From Ischnura elegans (Eukaryota; Arthropoda; Insecta; Odonata; Coenagrionidae), in contig NC_060253.1 in NCBI RefSeq assembly GCF_921293095.1, positions 95,249,073 through 95,313,072 on the forward strand: a stretch of DNA of 64,000 nucleotides. The letters are read 5' to 3'. A program made the position numbers and the translations under genes. Below the pieces are notes generated by a model that worked only from the letters and a program-made list of their open reading frames with translations, did not search any database and was not told the DNA's origin. This document shows, one piece after another, positions 22,701 to 34,600 of the stretch; within the stretch, counting starts at the first letter, position 1; each line of letters starts with the position of its first letter.

Positions 22701-25330
22701 TTCTGTTTTTACCCCTTTATTGTACCTCAGGAGATGATTTTAAATTGAGTAGAGTTGCTAGAGGTTTGGAAGATAAATCAAGTTCCGGAGAAAATGAAGA
22801 GGAATTAAAAGGGGACAGCTTATTGAACAACACTCTACATGAATGGGTCAACAAGGAGAGATTTGAAACATTTTTGAAAGTTACAAGAGGTAACATCAAT
22901 CAAGTATTGCAGACTGGGAAATATCTTGTTTTGGCTGTCCTCCAAGAAAATAAACTTCAAGATATTCCTTCGGATATGATACAGTATGTATGTTTTCATC
23001 TTTCTGCAATGTGAGCTTTGAGCTGCTAACTAACTAGTTCTTACAATGAAATGAATATGAATTGTAAATGAAAATTATACTTTGGTATCATGCCAGGGTG
23101 GGTCGGTTCCAATTCTGTTTTTTTACGAGAAATGGTTCTCCATCCCAGTAATGGGTTCAGTCTCTTAATCAAGAATTTCATTTTTATTGTTTTATTTTCA
23201 AAATCTACCTATAATGTTCTTGTTGGTATTTTGGAAAGTATTTTTATGAATGTATATTTAGCTATTGCACTAGTGACTGGTTCCATAGCATCATTCTGTT
23301 TAACATGGTTTTTTTTTTAAATTATACTCAAGAAAAGTTTTCATACTGGATCATTGGAAAATAATGTCTGTTCCTATTATTTTTGCCTTCAGTTCAGATT
23401 GTTGTTATAAGCTTTAGGTCCAGACAAACGGAGAACCAAGGAAATAAAGAAACCCACCTTTACTAAGTTCTTAAAATATTACACATATTATATTTCATGG
23501 AATACCTAAGTGTCATAGATCTTAAAACATCTTGAAATTCAAATTACTTATTGTAACATATTTTATTTTGACTGTCATCCAATTGCCATACTCTGTCAGT
23601 GTAATCCACTCTTAACTTTCAGGTTTCGTGACATGGTAGAGTCAGTAATCAGAGAAAACAGGGATAGATATCACGAGTAAGTTTTGTTGGTATTTTGATA
23701 TTAGGACAAATACCTTCTTATCTTGTATGATAGAGTTGAAATTGTGCCTTTTATTTTAATTCCTTTTGGTTATTTTTACACAGATTCTATAAATGTTACT
23801 TCACTCCAAGTTATATATTTTGTTGGTAAAGTAGTGAAGTTTCATCATGTATTTATCATCTATTTACAGAACATTCCAGTTTGGCTGGGTTGGAAGTCCT
23901 GATCTGGCTAATTCCATTGCAATGACAGTCTTGCCTTTGCCAAATCTTTTGGTTATAAACTCAACGACAAATCATCATCACCTACCTAGTGTGGAGGCTT
24001 CATCTCTTTCTCCAGAATCACTGGCTGCCTTTTTAGATGAAATTCTCAATCACTCAGTACCGGTTAGTAATATACTATCATGTAACAATGCATGTGTAGT
24101 TTATTATCACCGGAACTAGATGTGAAAATTTATTTTATTAGTCTTTTGACTGGTGATAGATGCGTTTTGGGAAATATTCTAACAATTTCCTCGTAAACTA
24201 GAATCATTGTAGGCCAAAGAATTGAAACTTTTTATTTATTGCAAAACCATACCATTACCATCTTTTATCATGCTGTAAAATACAAAGATACGTATGAACC
24301 ATAGAGATATGTTTTAAATTATTGCTAAAAATGTCTCAATCAAGTTTTAATCAGTTTCTAGCTTCATCAATAGGATTATGTATATTTTTTTCCCTATTTT
24401 TACTTCTGTATAGCAAAACATTTTTTTAAACTTTTTCATGTATGCAATGTTATATACATACTTTTCAATGCTGTCTCAATGATAGCTATTATGGTTTGTT
24501 ATGTGCAAATATCCATTGAATCTCATGTGGGTGCACGATCACCTCAATCTTCAATGAGTAATTTCTCATTTACATTTGATCAGTTTGAATGCTATTAATT
24601 TATTATTTATTGAATGAAGTCATACTGTTGCTATGCTATTCTTGGTTGGAATTTATGTCTTGAATGAAATTAATCCTGCATATTTATGCCGCAAATGTAG
24701 ACACGGGATTGATTGTTGATGAAAGACAGTGCTACAAATAGATGATTCCTCCACCTCAAGCAAGTTAATTTTCTTGGCTGTATATGTCTGTGCAGCCTTT
24801 GCACCATTTGCACAATAAGCTGTGTGTAAATGGAATTTTATAGTTCCTGTAGATTCCTCATTGGCAGGGTACTCGTTGCCATTCTGAGCTGGATGGCTGG
24901 AGATCATGAGAGGGGGTTGTCAACAGTCCCATGTCTGCATTCGTGATTTATGATTAATTGTCATTTTTTTAAATTGGAGCTAAGTTGAATTTGAACATTA
25001 TCTTTAGGCTTATGGAGGAAACACACTTCCAACAAGGCTGTATCGAACTTACTTTGAAGCACGTACCTCTCTTGCTGAAATGTGGCAAGGTAATCCTGTG
25101 TTAACAGCTGTGTTGTTTGGCCTTCCACTTGGTTTCCTCAGCCTTATTTGCTACTCAGTTTGCTGTGCTGACATTATGGATGCAAACGAAGAAGAGGAAG
25201 AAGAGGAGGACGGTTAGTAATGCTTTGTGTTCAAGTCACTGGAATAGCTAATATGTATTTGATTCCTATCAAATGTGTGACCATAATTTTTATCTTTTTT
25301 TCAGAAGGATCTCATGAAAAGAGAGAGTGA
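16735..25330 (+). CDS. TMX3: Thioredoxin-related transmembrane protein 3 (12 exons, complete)
   Basis: Exons 16735-16780, 16903-16951, 17402-17441, 17562-17725, 17955-18138, 20745-20822, 22388-22454, 22731-22983, 23623-23676, 23870-24062, 25008-25212 and 25305-25330 join in phase to 452 residues (human 454). A signal peptide (MAYVWNLIFGLALLNGVFTDA) is followed by a thioredoxin fold with FYAPWCAHCKRLEP (active-site C51-A-H-C54) and SEFGVSGFPTIM (cis-Pro loop). Two redox-inactive thioredoxin-like regions follow, then DWxN-like WVNKERFE, one membrane segment (about 407-428, VLTAVLFGLPLGFLSLICYS) and a poly-Glu cytosolic tail. It should be an ER membrane disulfide oxidoreductase (family knowledge). 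The active site is CAHC rather than the usual CGHC. The tail ends HEKRE, only a partial dilysine signal. Intron 11 retention would stop at once (TAG 25215-25217). Confidence 0.95.
18502..18738. mobile_element. 237-bp MITE in TMX3 intron 5
   Basis: The left end AAGGCCTGTTTACACCATAC and the inverted right end AAGGCCTGTTTACACGGTAC are terminal inverted repeats continuing imperfectly for about 40 bp. No convincing target duplication and no coding capacity. Opposite-strand frames across it are mirror artefacts. Confidence 0.8.
20414..20537. repeat. Foldback palindrome in TMX3 intron 5
   Basis: Arms 20414-20470 and 20481-20537 are inverted copies with only a few mismatches around a 10-bp loop (GCCTTAGTAG); TCAACAATTGCCCACCGAAT and its inverse lie at the core. 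It would form a long intronic RNA hairpin. Origin unknown. Confidence 0.88.
21190..21730. mobile_element. hAT-type non-autonomous element in TMX3 intron 6
   Basis: Termini TAGGGGTGGCA and, inverted, CAGGGATGGCA flanked by GCAATGAG (21182-21189) and GCAATGGG (21731-21738), an 8-bp target duplication with one mismatch. The body is 541 bp and contains several GTTTCGAC/GAAACTAAACT-type subterminal motifs. No transposase. Confidence 0.82.
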
Positions 25331-25777
25331 TTTGAGGATATAGCTGTTGTGTTGTATCATGCATCCTCATTCATAATGAACTATATTGTGTATTAAAAAC
25401 TTGTTTATGAAATTATAAATTTTAAGAAAATATTGCATTTTGCGTTATGATATCTAGTTGTATGTAAATAATTTGCCTCAGTCATTTGTTAGCCTTAACA
25501 ATGTTCCAGAGTCTTAAAATATTAAATTTTGTTAATTGTCTGAGTGTGAATGGTGTATACATTGTGCTAAATTTTAGACCTCTACTCTTGAATTCCAAAG
25601 CTGAATTAAACTCTGTTTGGAGCTTTAATTTCTAGTCAATCATGTCCATTTGTGTGCTTAGATGTTTAATTTATCAAATTTATCTAGAGGTAAGTACGTA
25701 ATTGATAGATGTGTATGTTGTTATTGATATTTAATTTTATATTTACTAGACATGATATGAAAATTTTGCATTTCATG

Positions 25778-25783
25778 AATAAA
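25778..25783 (+). terminator. Candidate poly(A) signal of TMX3
   Basis: AATAAA 448 nt after the TMX3 stop codon. An earlier weaker ATTAAA lies near 25392, so the 3' UTR could be shorter. Confidence 0.45.
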
Positions 25784-26099
25784 ATGGGCTATGCAAAAGT
25801 TGATAAATTAATTGCTTTCATTTTGTTTAATGCTAACTTTGCACTCAAGATGAAAAAATGATTTCACTCTTATGGTGTAACATATTTCCACCATTGGGAG
25901 AAACTTACTTTTTGTTATGCATGAGGTTAGCCCCTTATACGATTTTGATTTGCCATTTCCTTTTTAAATTACTTTAACTGTGCATTGGACTTTTGAATTT
26001 TGAGGAAGAGAAAGTGGCCATTCTGATTTGTGCTTGGAAATTTTCTGTAATGACTTAAATTACCTTTGTATACTCTACAAACATCATTACATATAAAGC

Positions 26100-26645
26100 A
26101 CGTAAGTTTAGCTGGAATGGGTGAGTTTGGGGAGTGTTGGCTTCCCACACCTGACACACATGGGTGAGCTTGGGGTCAAATCCCAACCGTGGCAGAGAAT
26201 TTTCAGAGACTGCCCAATCCTTACTTGAATGATGTTTAGAGTTAGACCGTTCAAGTGCAACATCCCATCCGTCAGATGGGACGTTAAGCCATGGTCTTCT
26301 TGGCACCTTTCATTAACATGTTTCGAACGGATGGCGAGTATTCTCGTCATTTTTTTCCCAAATGTTCCGGATGGATGACGAAGATTCTCTTCATTTAGGC
26401 GCGTCAACCTAAACAATTTTAAAGCGTACAATTCGTATTCGTTAGTATGTTTTCAGTTGTTGTTCATTATTCATAATGAATTGATGAATCATAACGTTTG
26501 ATTGGGTAAAGTTATATTCTAAACATTAGCTTACCCAGGTACGCAATGTGTTAAGAGCAGGCTAATTCCGATGCCGGATTTCTCTCCACCCTTCCCTCCC
26601 TACCCTTCCCTGATGGTGCAAATAACCTCAGCTGTCTGTCGCCTG
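26100..26645 (+). mobile_element. SINE copy A, split by a TTAA MITE
   Basis: An RNA polymerase III B-box-like GGGGTCAAATCCC (about 26170) is followed by CATCCCATCCGTCAGATGGG and GTTAAGCCATGGTC. After the TTAA insertion at 26317-26550 the family sequence resumes as AAGAGCAGGCTAATTCCGATG and ends GCCTGCTCCAAATACCAT. Copy B follows directly. Confidence 0.65.
26317..26550. mobile_element. TTAA (piggyBac-like) MITE inside the SINE
   Basis: TTAA at 26313-26316 and 26551-26554. The ends CATGTTTCGAAC and, inverted, CACATTGCGTAC are weakly similar. Removing 234 bp plus one TTAA restores a continuous SINE reading CACCTTTCATTAAGAGCAGG. No coding content. Confidence 0.7.
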
Positions 26646-27250
26646 CTCCAAATACCATATCATGGGTGAGTTTATATATTCAAGGCCAGGTTTTGTATTC
26701 TGACAGTCTGCTTTCAAATTCCAGCTTTGGCTGAAATTAATCTTAGTTATGAAATCAACTGAAGTTTGTGGAACTGTACTTAATTTATCTTTTTGTCCTA
26801 TGATTATCTTAATAAGTTCAATACCTACTTGGTATTTATATGGATAATGCTTAAAATGCAATATTCCATCTGTCAGATAAGATGCTTGGCCATGGTCCCC
26901 TTTGCGCTCCAGAAGACACACAGGGCTTGATCCAGGATATTTTTCAGTAGGGGCTGAAGGGTCTGGCAGGCAAACAATCTTTTCAGACCTGAGATCAAAA
27001 ACAAGATGTGTACAACAATACTGTACAAAATATTCTCTTTATTTTAATATGAAAGTCATTAATATGAAATTAAATGATTGTATCTCTGTAATACACGAAA
27101 CAAACCAACGAAATGATAACCTTGTAAAAAATTTGTCTTATTTAAGCATGTGGGGGGGGGGGGGAAACCACCAATGCCGACACAGGGTTTTCTCCTCTCT
27201 TCCCTCTCCATGCCTTTCTTACGGTGCAAATGATCCCTGGTTCCTAAGAA
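26646..27250 (+). mobile_element. SINE copy B (diverged), interrupted
   Basis: Repeats the order of copy A: CATGGGTGAGTTT, CTTTCAAATTCCAGC (decayed B box), ATTCCATCTGTCAGAT, TTGGCCATGGTCCCC. After an unrelated segment (about 26916-27164, starting CAGGGCTTGATCCAGGATAT, perhaps another hAT MITE) it resumes as AATGCCGACACAGGGTTTTC and TACGGTGCAAATGATCCC. Confidence 0.55.
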
Positions 27251-27329
27251 ACACTATCGATGGCTGCGAAATGCATTATAGTATGAGTTGCCTTTATGGG
27301 AGCTCTATGCTCCTGGATACCAAATATTG

Positions 27330-27600
27330 GATATGAATTGGGGTGCAATTGTGCTGTGGATCCGGGAACCGCATCATGGCGCAGTGGCCTTCACAGACAG
27401 CTTGTGCAAGACAACAGATTGGCCAGGTGTCTGGCAGTGAAATTTCCAATGTCACAGAGTGGTTTAATTCGTCCTTTCAAATCATTTCCCCTGAGCCATT
27501 ATGTTTCCCCCTCTCAACGTACTTCACCATCTGCAGTGAACTCTACTCTCCTCTATCTAAACCAAGCTTCAACCGGTATAACAACTGAGTGAGTGTGGAT
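27330..27600 (+). mobile_element. SINE-like fragment with GAGT tail
   Basis: Its 3' part, CTCTATCTAAACC through AACTGAGTGAGTG (ending about 27595), matches the end of the tRNA-derived SINE at 30315-30562, including the GAGT-repeat tail. Confidence 0.5.
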
Positions 27601-28692
27601 TTGATGGCAGAAGGACTGAGCCACATACTCAACTAAAAATTTTACTTTCTATTACTTTTAAAAGGACATCACGTAGTTTCCTGCATTCATTAAATTTTAA
27701 TTATTCTTTTTTAATAATTGGCACAGTCATGAGCAATTGGCATGTAAAAAAGAACCTAGTTTGGGAAATGTGAGCGGTAGTCAAAGTTGGGATACAGTAG
27801 AGAAGATATTCTTGTGTAGAGCAGAGTTCACGAGCCGTCAGTAGATATGAAAGCCTTTTGACCCTATGCTCTTTGAGCCATGTCTACAAGGTAATGGCCT
27901 TTTATACTTTGAACTTCAAAAATGGTTTTGGCATTTGTATAGAATTAAGAAACGTAGGTCTCGCTGAGATGAGCAGGATGAATCCCATACATTAGAGATT
28001 GGCTTGGAGAAGAGGAACTCTTGGTACTGCCATATGAATGTTGAGAGAGCTATACCTACCCATTGTGGTAACACCTGGAATGTTATACTCATAAGGAAAA
28101 TAATACAAAGATTATTGATTTTCCATTTTGTATTGATATCACTGAGAGGTGGAAGGAAATCACCACTAAAACCAGTTGACAATCATATAGCTCGATAGGA
28201 GAAGTTCAATGGAAGAGGTGGACTATAGAAGGAAACGACCATTCAACCAAATCTACGAGCAGCTGTTAATAAAATTTAATGTTAATGATAAATACCTGAT
28301 TTTCAATGCTGCATTTGTTGCAAAAAAAAGTTTCTCAATAGTACTTAATTTTTGAAATTTACTTTTTTGAAAAATGGAACGCGCCATATCGAACCTTCAC
28401 AGTCGACAGTCCCATAGGTCATGGATACCCTAAAATAAATGAACTTCACAAATAATTCCTTCATTAAAATATAAATTCTTGACCCTGAATAATATTTTGA
28501 AAGCGCACGAGTTATATTTGCATCAAGATGCATAATTTGAGCGCGATGTACCATCACAGGGAATACGAGGAGATATATATCGATTGATCGAAATGGTACA
28601 TATATTGACATTAACGATATTTCATGTAAACAAAGTTGTATACAACTGGAAAGGAATAAACGTGAGCTGAATATTTCGAACATTCTTGAAAA
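27601..28692. other. Intergenic stretch upstream of CSTF1, nothing recognised
   Basis: AT-rich with short unrecognised frames. The last few hundred bases must hold the CSTF1 promoter, but no core element is obvious. Confidence 0.45.
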
Positions 28693-31600
28693 ATGAAGGA
28701 AAGTGAAACTGTTGATCCTAAGAATGTCCTTAAAAATAGGGAATTACTGTATAGATTAATGGTTAGGTAAGGAAGTGTCCTCACATTTATCATTGTCCTA
28801 AATAGTATAATGTTTTCGTTGATTTATTACTTTATAACCAATCTTGTGCATTGCGACTTCTGCTTAGCTTTCCATCGTCTGTGTTTCCTTTTCTTTTTTC
28901 AGTCAATTATTTTATGATGGGCACCAAACTTTGGCTGTCAGTTTGTCCACCGCAGTTCAAGCTGATCCTCCTTGCCCGCCGTCGGACAGGCTATTGCACA
29001 TTGTGCTGACTGGGTTACAACATGAACCCGGTATTTATTGATTTTTGGTGAAGATTTGAGCCCTCATGTCAAATAAGGGAACTGCTGTATAAAACCTAAG
29101 CATAAAACCGGTGATATTCATCTTTCTTGTACGCAGTGGTCAGACCCCTTATCTTGTTTTTAACGTTTCAGAGATACAGAAACCACAAACAAGAGCTGAA
29201 GCATTGTTGGGTCCGGGTCTCGATTTAGAATTTGAGACTGATATGCAGACTACGGCTCCTGAACCTGCTCTGTATGAGACTGCATATGTTACGTCCCACA
29301 AAGGCAATTGCAGAGCTGGGGCTTTCAGTAATGACGGTCAGCTGGTAGCTACCGGCAGCGTTGATGCTTCAATTAAGGTACGTAATGATGTACATGTTGT
29401 GAAAATTTTTAACCTTCCTTTAATCTTATAGGAATCACTTAATATTAACGTTTTTAAGTTTGAAAGACTTTTGTAACATTTGCTTGAATTTCATCGCGCA
29501 TCCTCGAAGTTATTTTATCGCACTATTTTGGCAGCAAAATTTACTCTTAACTCATTTTGTTCATCCACGTATAGATTGTAATGAAGAAATGAAGTCACGA
29601 AAACGTGAATCTTTTTGAAGACTCATTTACACTCGAAGTATGAATTCACTTATGCTGTTTTGTTTGCCACATGATTTTGGATTAACTTTATCTGTGCTGA
29701 AATTCCTGGTGGGATTATTTGGCCTGTGGGATTCTGTGAGCATGTCTTGTGGGTTAGTTGATTGGTCCTCTAGCAGTGTAAGAGTTAATAGACGTATGCA
29801 CTTCCATTTATTGGTCTTCTGGACTGATGATATTCCTATCTCTATCATCATAACTTGCATCCTCACACCATAAGTCCTTTGTTATGAACATTTTTTACTG
29901 GCAGTCCCCAAGTTATGTTTGTCACAATTTATGTGTCTCTGCACTGGCCTAAGTGGCCTTCATTGATATCGGAACACAATCATTCTTCCATCTTCTTAGA
30001 CTTTCATATTGAAAATAATTTAAATATTTCAAGAATATTGACGAAAACTGGATGAAAGTTTTCCATGAATACGCCTTGCATTTCTTTCAATCTATCAAAA
30101 TCTCTGGAGTTCTGACTTACCCAGAATTTTTTACTCAACTTATTAAGTTATTACTACTTTGTCGGGATAGGCAAGTTCAGTTGTCAGTTTCACCTGCTCT
30201 AGAACTTAGGGCTGGAATTGGAACCAAATGCAAAAAGTATCAGCACCGAAATTATTTGTGTAAAACCAAAATTTGAAAGATTCTTGAGCACCATTTATAT
30301 AACATACTCATAGTTAGGGGGAGCGTGGTAGGCTAGAGTGCTTGGCTGCTGATTTAAGGGTCCTGGGTTCAAATGCATACTGGGTAAAACCTTTGAAGAC
30401 CCCTAACATAACCCCCAAAAAGCAAGGTGGCCTGGGGATAGGAACTGGCCCCTCTGCCCTTAATGCATGAAAGTCCCATTCCTGTGGCTTAGTTTTGGTT
30501 GAGCTCTATCCTCATCTATATGAACCAACCTTTGGTTAGAATCACTGAGTGAGTGATTCATTATAGAGTGATGTTTTGTATCAAGTCAATGGGGCCATAC
30601 ATTATTGTGTTGTAATGGGCAGTTTTCACAACAGCCTAATGACTAATATACATATAAAATTGCGAAATCGATTGATTTGGCTTTTACTTTTGTGAAAATA
30701 CATTCTGAACGAATGAGAGTACTCGAGAATGACGCCTCAGCATCGAAACACGATTACCATTAAAAAATTTCTGTGGAAATTATTAAGGTTGTTTTTATGT
30801 ATTCATTAATTGCTTTTGAAAATTATTCATTGTTAACAAAAAAGTTCATTTAAAATCGGAACCAAGAACCTGAGGTGATAGACTTGCAAATAGTTTGTAG
30901 GGTGTACCTTGTTATTGAGTATAGGTACTAGTAATTGTAAAATTCTTAATTTATATTCAAAATATATTATCATAAACATAAAATATTTAGAGCATCTAAA
31001 TCATCAACTACCATATCAAAGTAGTAATATTAATTTTTTTTAGTATTAAGATTTGGATACAAATTACATGATATATTAGTTATCCTGAAACATTGTGCCA
31101 ACATTTATGACTGTAGTAGTGAGAAAATTCTTGTATTTGCTCGTTGTTCATTACAGATATTGGATGTGGATCGTATGCTGGCTAAATCAGCCCCAGATGC
31201 TGTGGAACCAAGTGGTGGAGATCAACAAGGACACCCAGTAATACGAACATTATATGACCATTTAGAGGAAGTTACATGTCTTGAGTTTCATCCAAGGGAG
31301 CCAATTTTAGTGTCTGGTTCAAGAGACTTTACTATAAAGCTGTTTGACTATAGTAAAGCTTCTGTGAAGAAGGCATTCAAAACAATTACAGTAAGTGTCC
31401 ATATGTGTACTGTGAATGAGAAGTGTATAAAATGAATTTGCTTAATTTGACATGGATAGGCTCATAGAAAAAAAGGTTGTCATCATCTTTTCGGGGATTA
31501 ACCAGAGCTCATAGAAATTTTTAACTTAAATCCATTTTACTTAATTGCATTAATATTACTTATAGAATAGTGTAAGGATTTATAAAATATCCCTCAGAAA

Positions 31601-34600
31601 GCCATAAAACTCACTATTTATCCTAAAATTTTTCTGGGGAGGGCCCCACACCTCCCACTTACCGTGGCAGTTATTCCATACCCCCAGACACCCTAGTATT
31701 AGTTGTGTCTAAAACCCCTCCTAGCCTCAAGTCCTAGCTTCCCACCTGGTCATCAGATTGAAAACATTTGCCAGCTAACTATCACTTCTAATGAAAGAGC
31801 AGGTTGTATTCTTATGCCACCATATCTGGACTGTAAGGTGTGTACAAGGGCGCCGACTTATAAAAAATATTGGGGGGGGGCCCATATCGGAGGTCTTGCC
31901 CAAGGAAGAGGTTAAATTGAAAGTTTGTCGCAGCACTGAAACACTACCATGATTCACACCACTTGATTCAGCTGACAACTAGTTAACCTGCTTAACCTTA
32001 AAATTATTTGTTTCAACACTCATTGTTGAATTTATTTTAAAAGGTAACTATCGTCAAGCATGGGAAATAAAAATCACCAATACATTTTTGTGATTTCACA
32101 AAGCATAATATAACTTAATTATTTTCTTGAATTATTGAGGGGGCTCCGCCCCCCCAAACGAATCTTTGAGGGGGCTCGGGCACCCTCAGGCCCCATGGAG
32201 TCAGCGCCACTGGGTGTGTGATTGACTTGATCCCACTGAAACTGGTAAATGTTGTTTTGTATTTCAGCAGCTTCATTAGGCTGAGCATTCTCATGAAATA
32301 ACATGATTCCTTTGCTAAGCTTCCCCTTAATTGTGTTCTGCATTGCATGTGGAAGGTTTCTCAATATCTCACATTATCTTGTGCATTTATTTTTTCTCTT
32401 TTGGGTTGAAGTTCAACTAATGGAACCCCTTTTCTATCCCAAAGATCACATGATTTTTCTGGACTGAAATTATTGTTTTGAACTTTTTATTTTTAGATTG
32501 AGTGCAGCTCCACTCAATTACTTGTTTTGTTTCTGATGTGACATGAAGAACCGAGGTTTCATCTTTATTTATGATTTTGTTTAAGTAGTTTTCTCCCTCA
32601 TCACTCTACCACCAAATGTCTAAGCACTGCCAAGTTGTTTTGTTTTGTGGACATCAGTGAGCATGTTGGGAACAAAGTTTGCTGTAAGGTCGGAGACAAT
32701 TTCATCTAAATGAAACCTTGAAATTTGAGGAAAATTCTTCAGAAATCATTTTCATCTTGAAATGTCTGTTCACACGCACATGCATTTTTTTCATTATCTC
32801 TCTTGGTGAGATCATCACTGTCCACAAAAGGGCAAACAGTCCGAGCCTCATCGTGTGGACATTTGTTTGTCCTTCATTAAACTTTATTGCCCACTTTCTC
32901 ACTATTCCATCATTCATTGCATTTTCACCATAAACTTTGTGAATTTGATGATTAATTTTACCTGGCTTTGTGTGCTTTGGGTTCAAAGACCAAATCACAA
33001 AATGATTCTTATGGTTGGTGGATTTAGGAAATGTTTTAAGCATTTTAAATGCACATGGGCAACAAAATGCATTGGCAACAGTATAGGTCAACCCAGTCCC
33101 AAGCCATAATAATAATAATATTTTTTATTTGTCCAGAGATCTGTAGGTTGTACACAAAATACAAATATAGGACATGTCAATTTATATACATAAATTGGAA
33201 TATACAGATAAAATGTTACAAATACAGAAAATCATTAACCGAATAAAATAGATTTCTTTTTCAGAAACTTCAGAAGTTTCTTCTTAAAGGCCGAGGTCCT
33301 ACTCTCATTTTTCACCTCTGGAGGCAACCCATTAAAAATCTTCAGGCCCATAGGTTTAGGACCTGGGGCTGTATTTTGAGTCCTGATAAAGTTTTGATGC
33401 AGGTCTTTACAAGTTCTTGTTTTGTGGCCGTGGTATAGGTCATTTGATGTGTACTGAAGAATGTTATTTTTTACATGCATACTAATGACATAGATATATA
33501 TGCATGAAAGTGGCAGGATACACAGTTTTTTAAAAAGTGGAAGACAAGGTGCATCATAGGGGGCATTGCTCATCAGCCTTGTAATGCACTTCTGAATTTT
33601 GAAGATTTCAGTAGCATGGGGAGAGGAACCCCAAAACAGGATACTGAAAATAATGTGAGAATAAAATTCTCTGTAGTTAATAGACAATAATACATCATTA
33701 TTTATGGTGTTCCTGATGCTTTTTATAAGAAAGCATGTTGAACTAAGCTTGTTGCACAATTTACTGATGTGCTCGACCCATGTTATATTTTTGTTCAGGG
33801 TAACTCCTAGGAACTGTGAACTAGAAATTTGTGGGAGTTGTTTCCCCTTTACAACAATTGGTATTGCTTCAGATGCTTTATTTATGCTGGCCTTATTTAT
33901 TTTTGTTCCAAAAATAAATAAGGCCAGACTTGTCAAGGTTCAGTTTAAGAAAATTATTTTGACACCATTCATGTAAGAGTTTAGTGGCAGTGACAGCTGT
34001 AAGGGACTAGCTATTAAATGATGGGGCTGATACAATAACATTAGTATCATCAGCGTAGAGTATAGGTTTGACACCTGTGACAGATTTAAGATACCTGGTA
34101 GATCATTTATATACTGCAAAAATAGAACTGGGCCCATACATAATTATGTGAATTCCATCTTTTGTCAGAGGGATGTAGTTAGGGAGTGTATGAAGGTTTT
34201 ACAGAAATTTTAAATTGGTACCTATTTGATTTTTGAGCTAACACTGTGCCCACTAGTGTGCTGTGATGCAATGTAAGGAGGAGGATTATTACAGCAGATT
34301 CACCCCTGTTGAAAAAAAATCTACTGAGCAGTATTAGCCAACAATATTAGTGAGTTTATGCTATCTTAATTAAAGATTAGATTTGTAAAGGGAATGGTTC
34401 ATATAAATCATTTATACACTCCTACTGGAATTAATTTAATGTATTTGATTTTGTAAAGAGATTTTGATAATGTTGAAAGAGAAAGAGGCTACTCAGGATG
34501 ATGATAAGAAACAAATTTTTAGGTTTTAGTCTATCAATGGGTTAGTGTGTGGTAACTTGGATGTTCTCATTTGTCCCAGATTAGTCTCATCTTAAAGGGA

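Noticed and set aside
29640-29873. 77-residue frame in CSTF1 intron 3
   Set aside because: It starts like a repeat-derived frame seen in insect transposon tails, but nothing firm supports a gene or a named element.
30315-30390. A tRNA gene
   Set aside because: A- and B-box-like motifs are present but no acceptor stem or anticodon arm closes; it is the head of a SINE.
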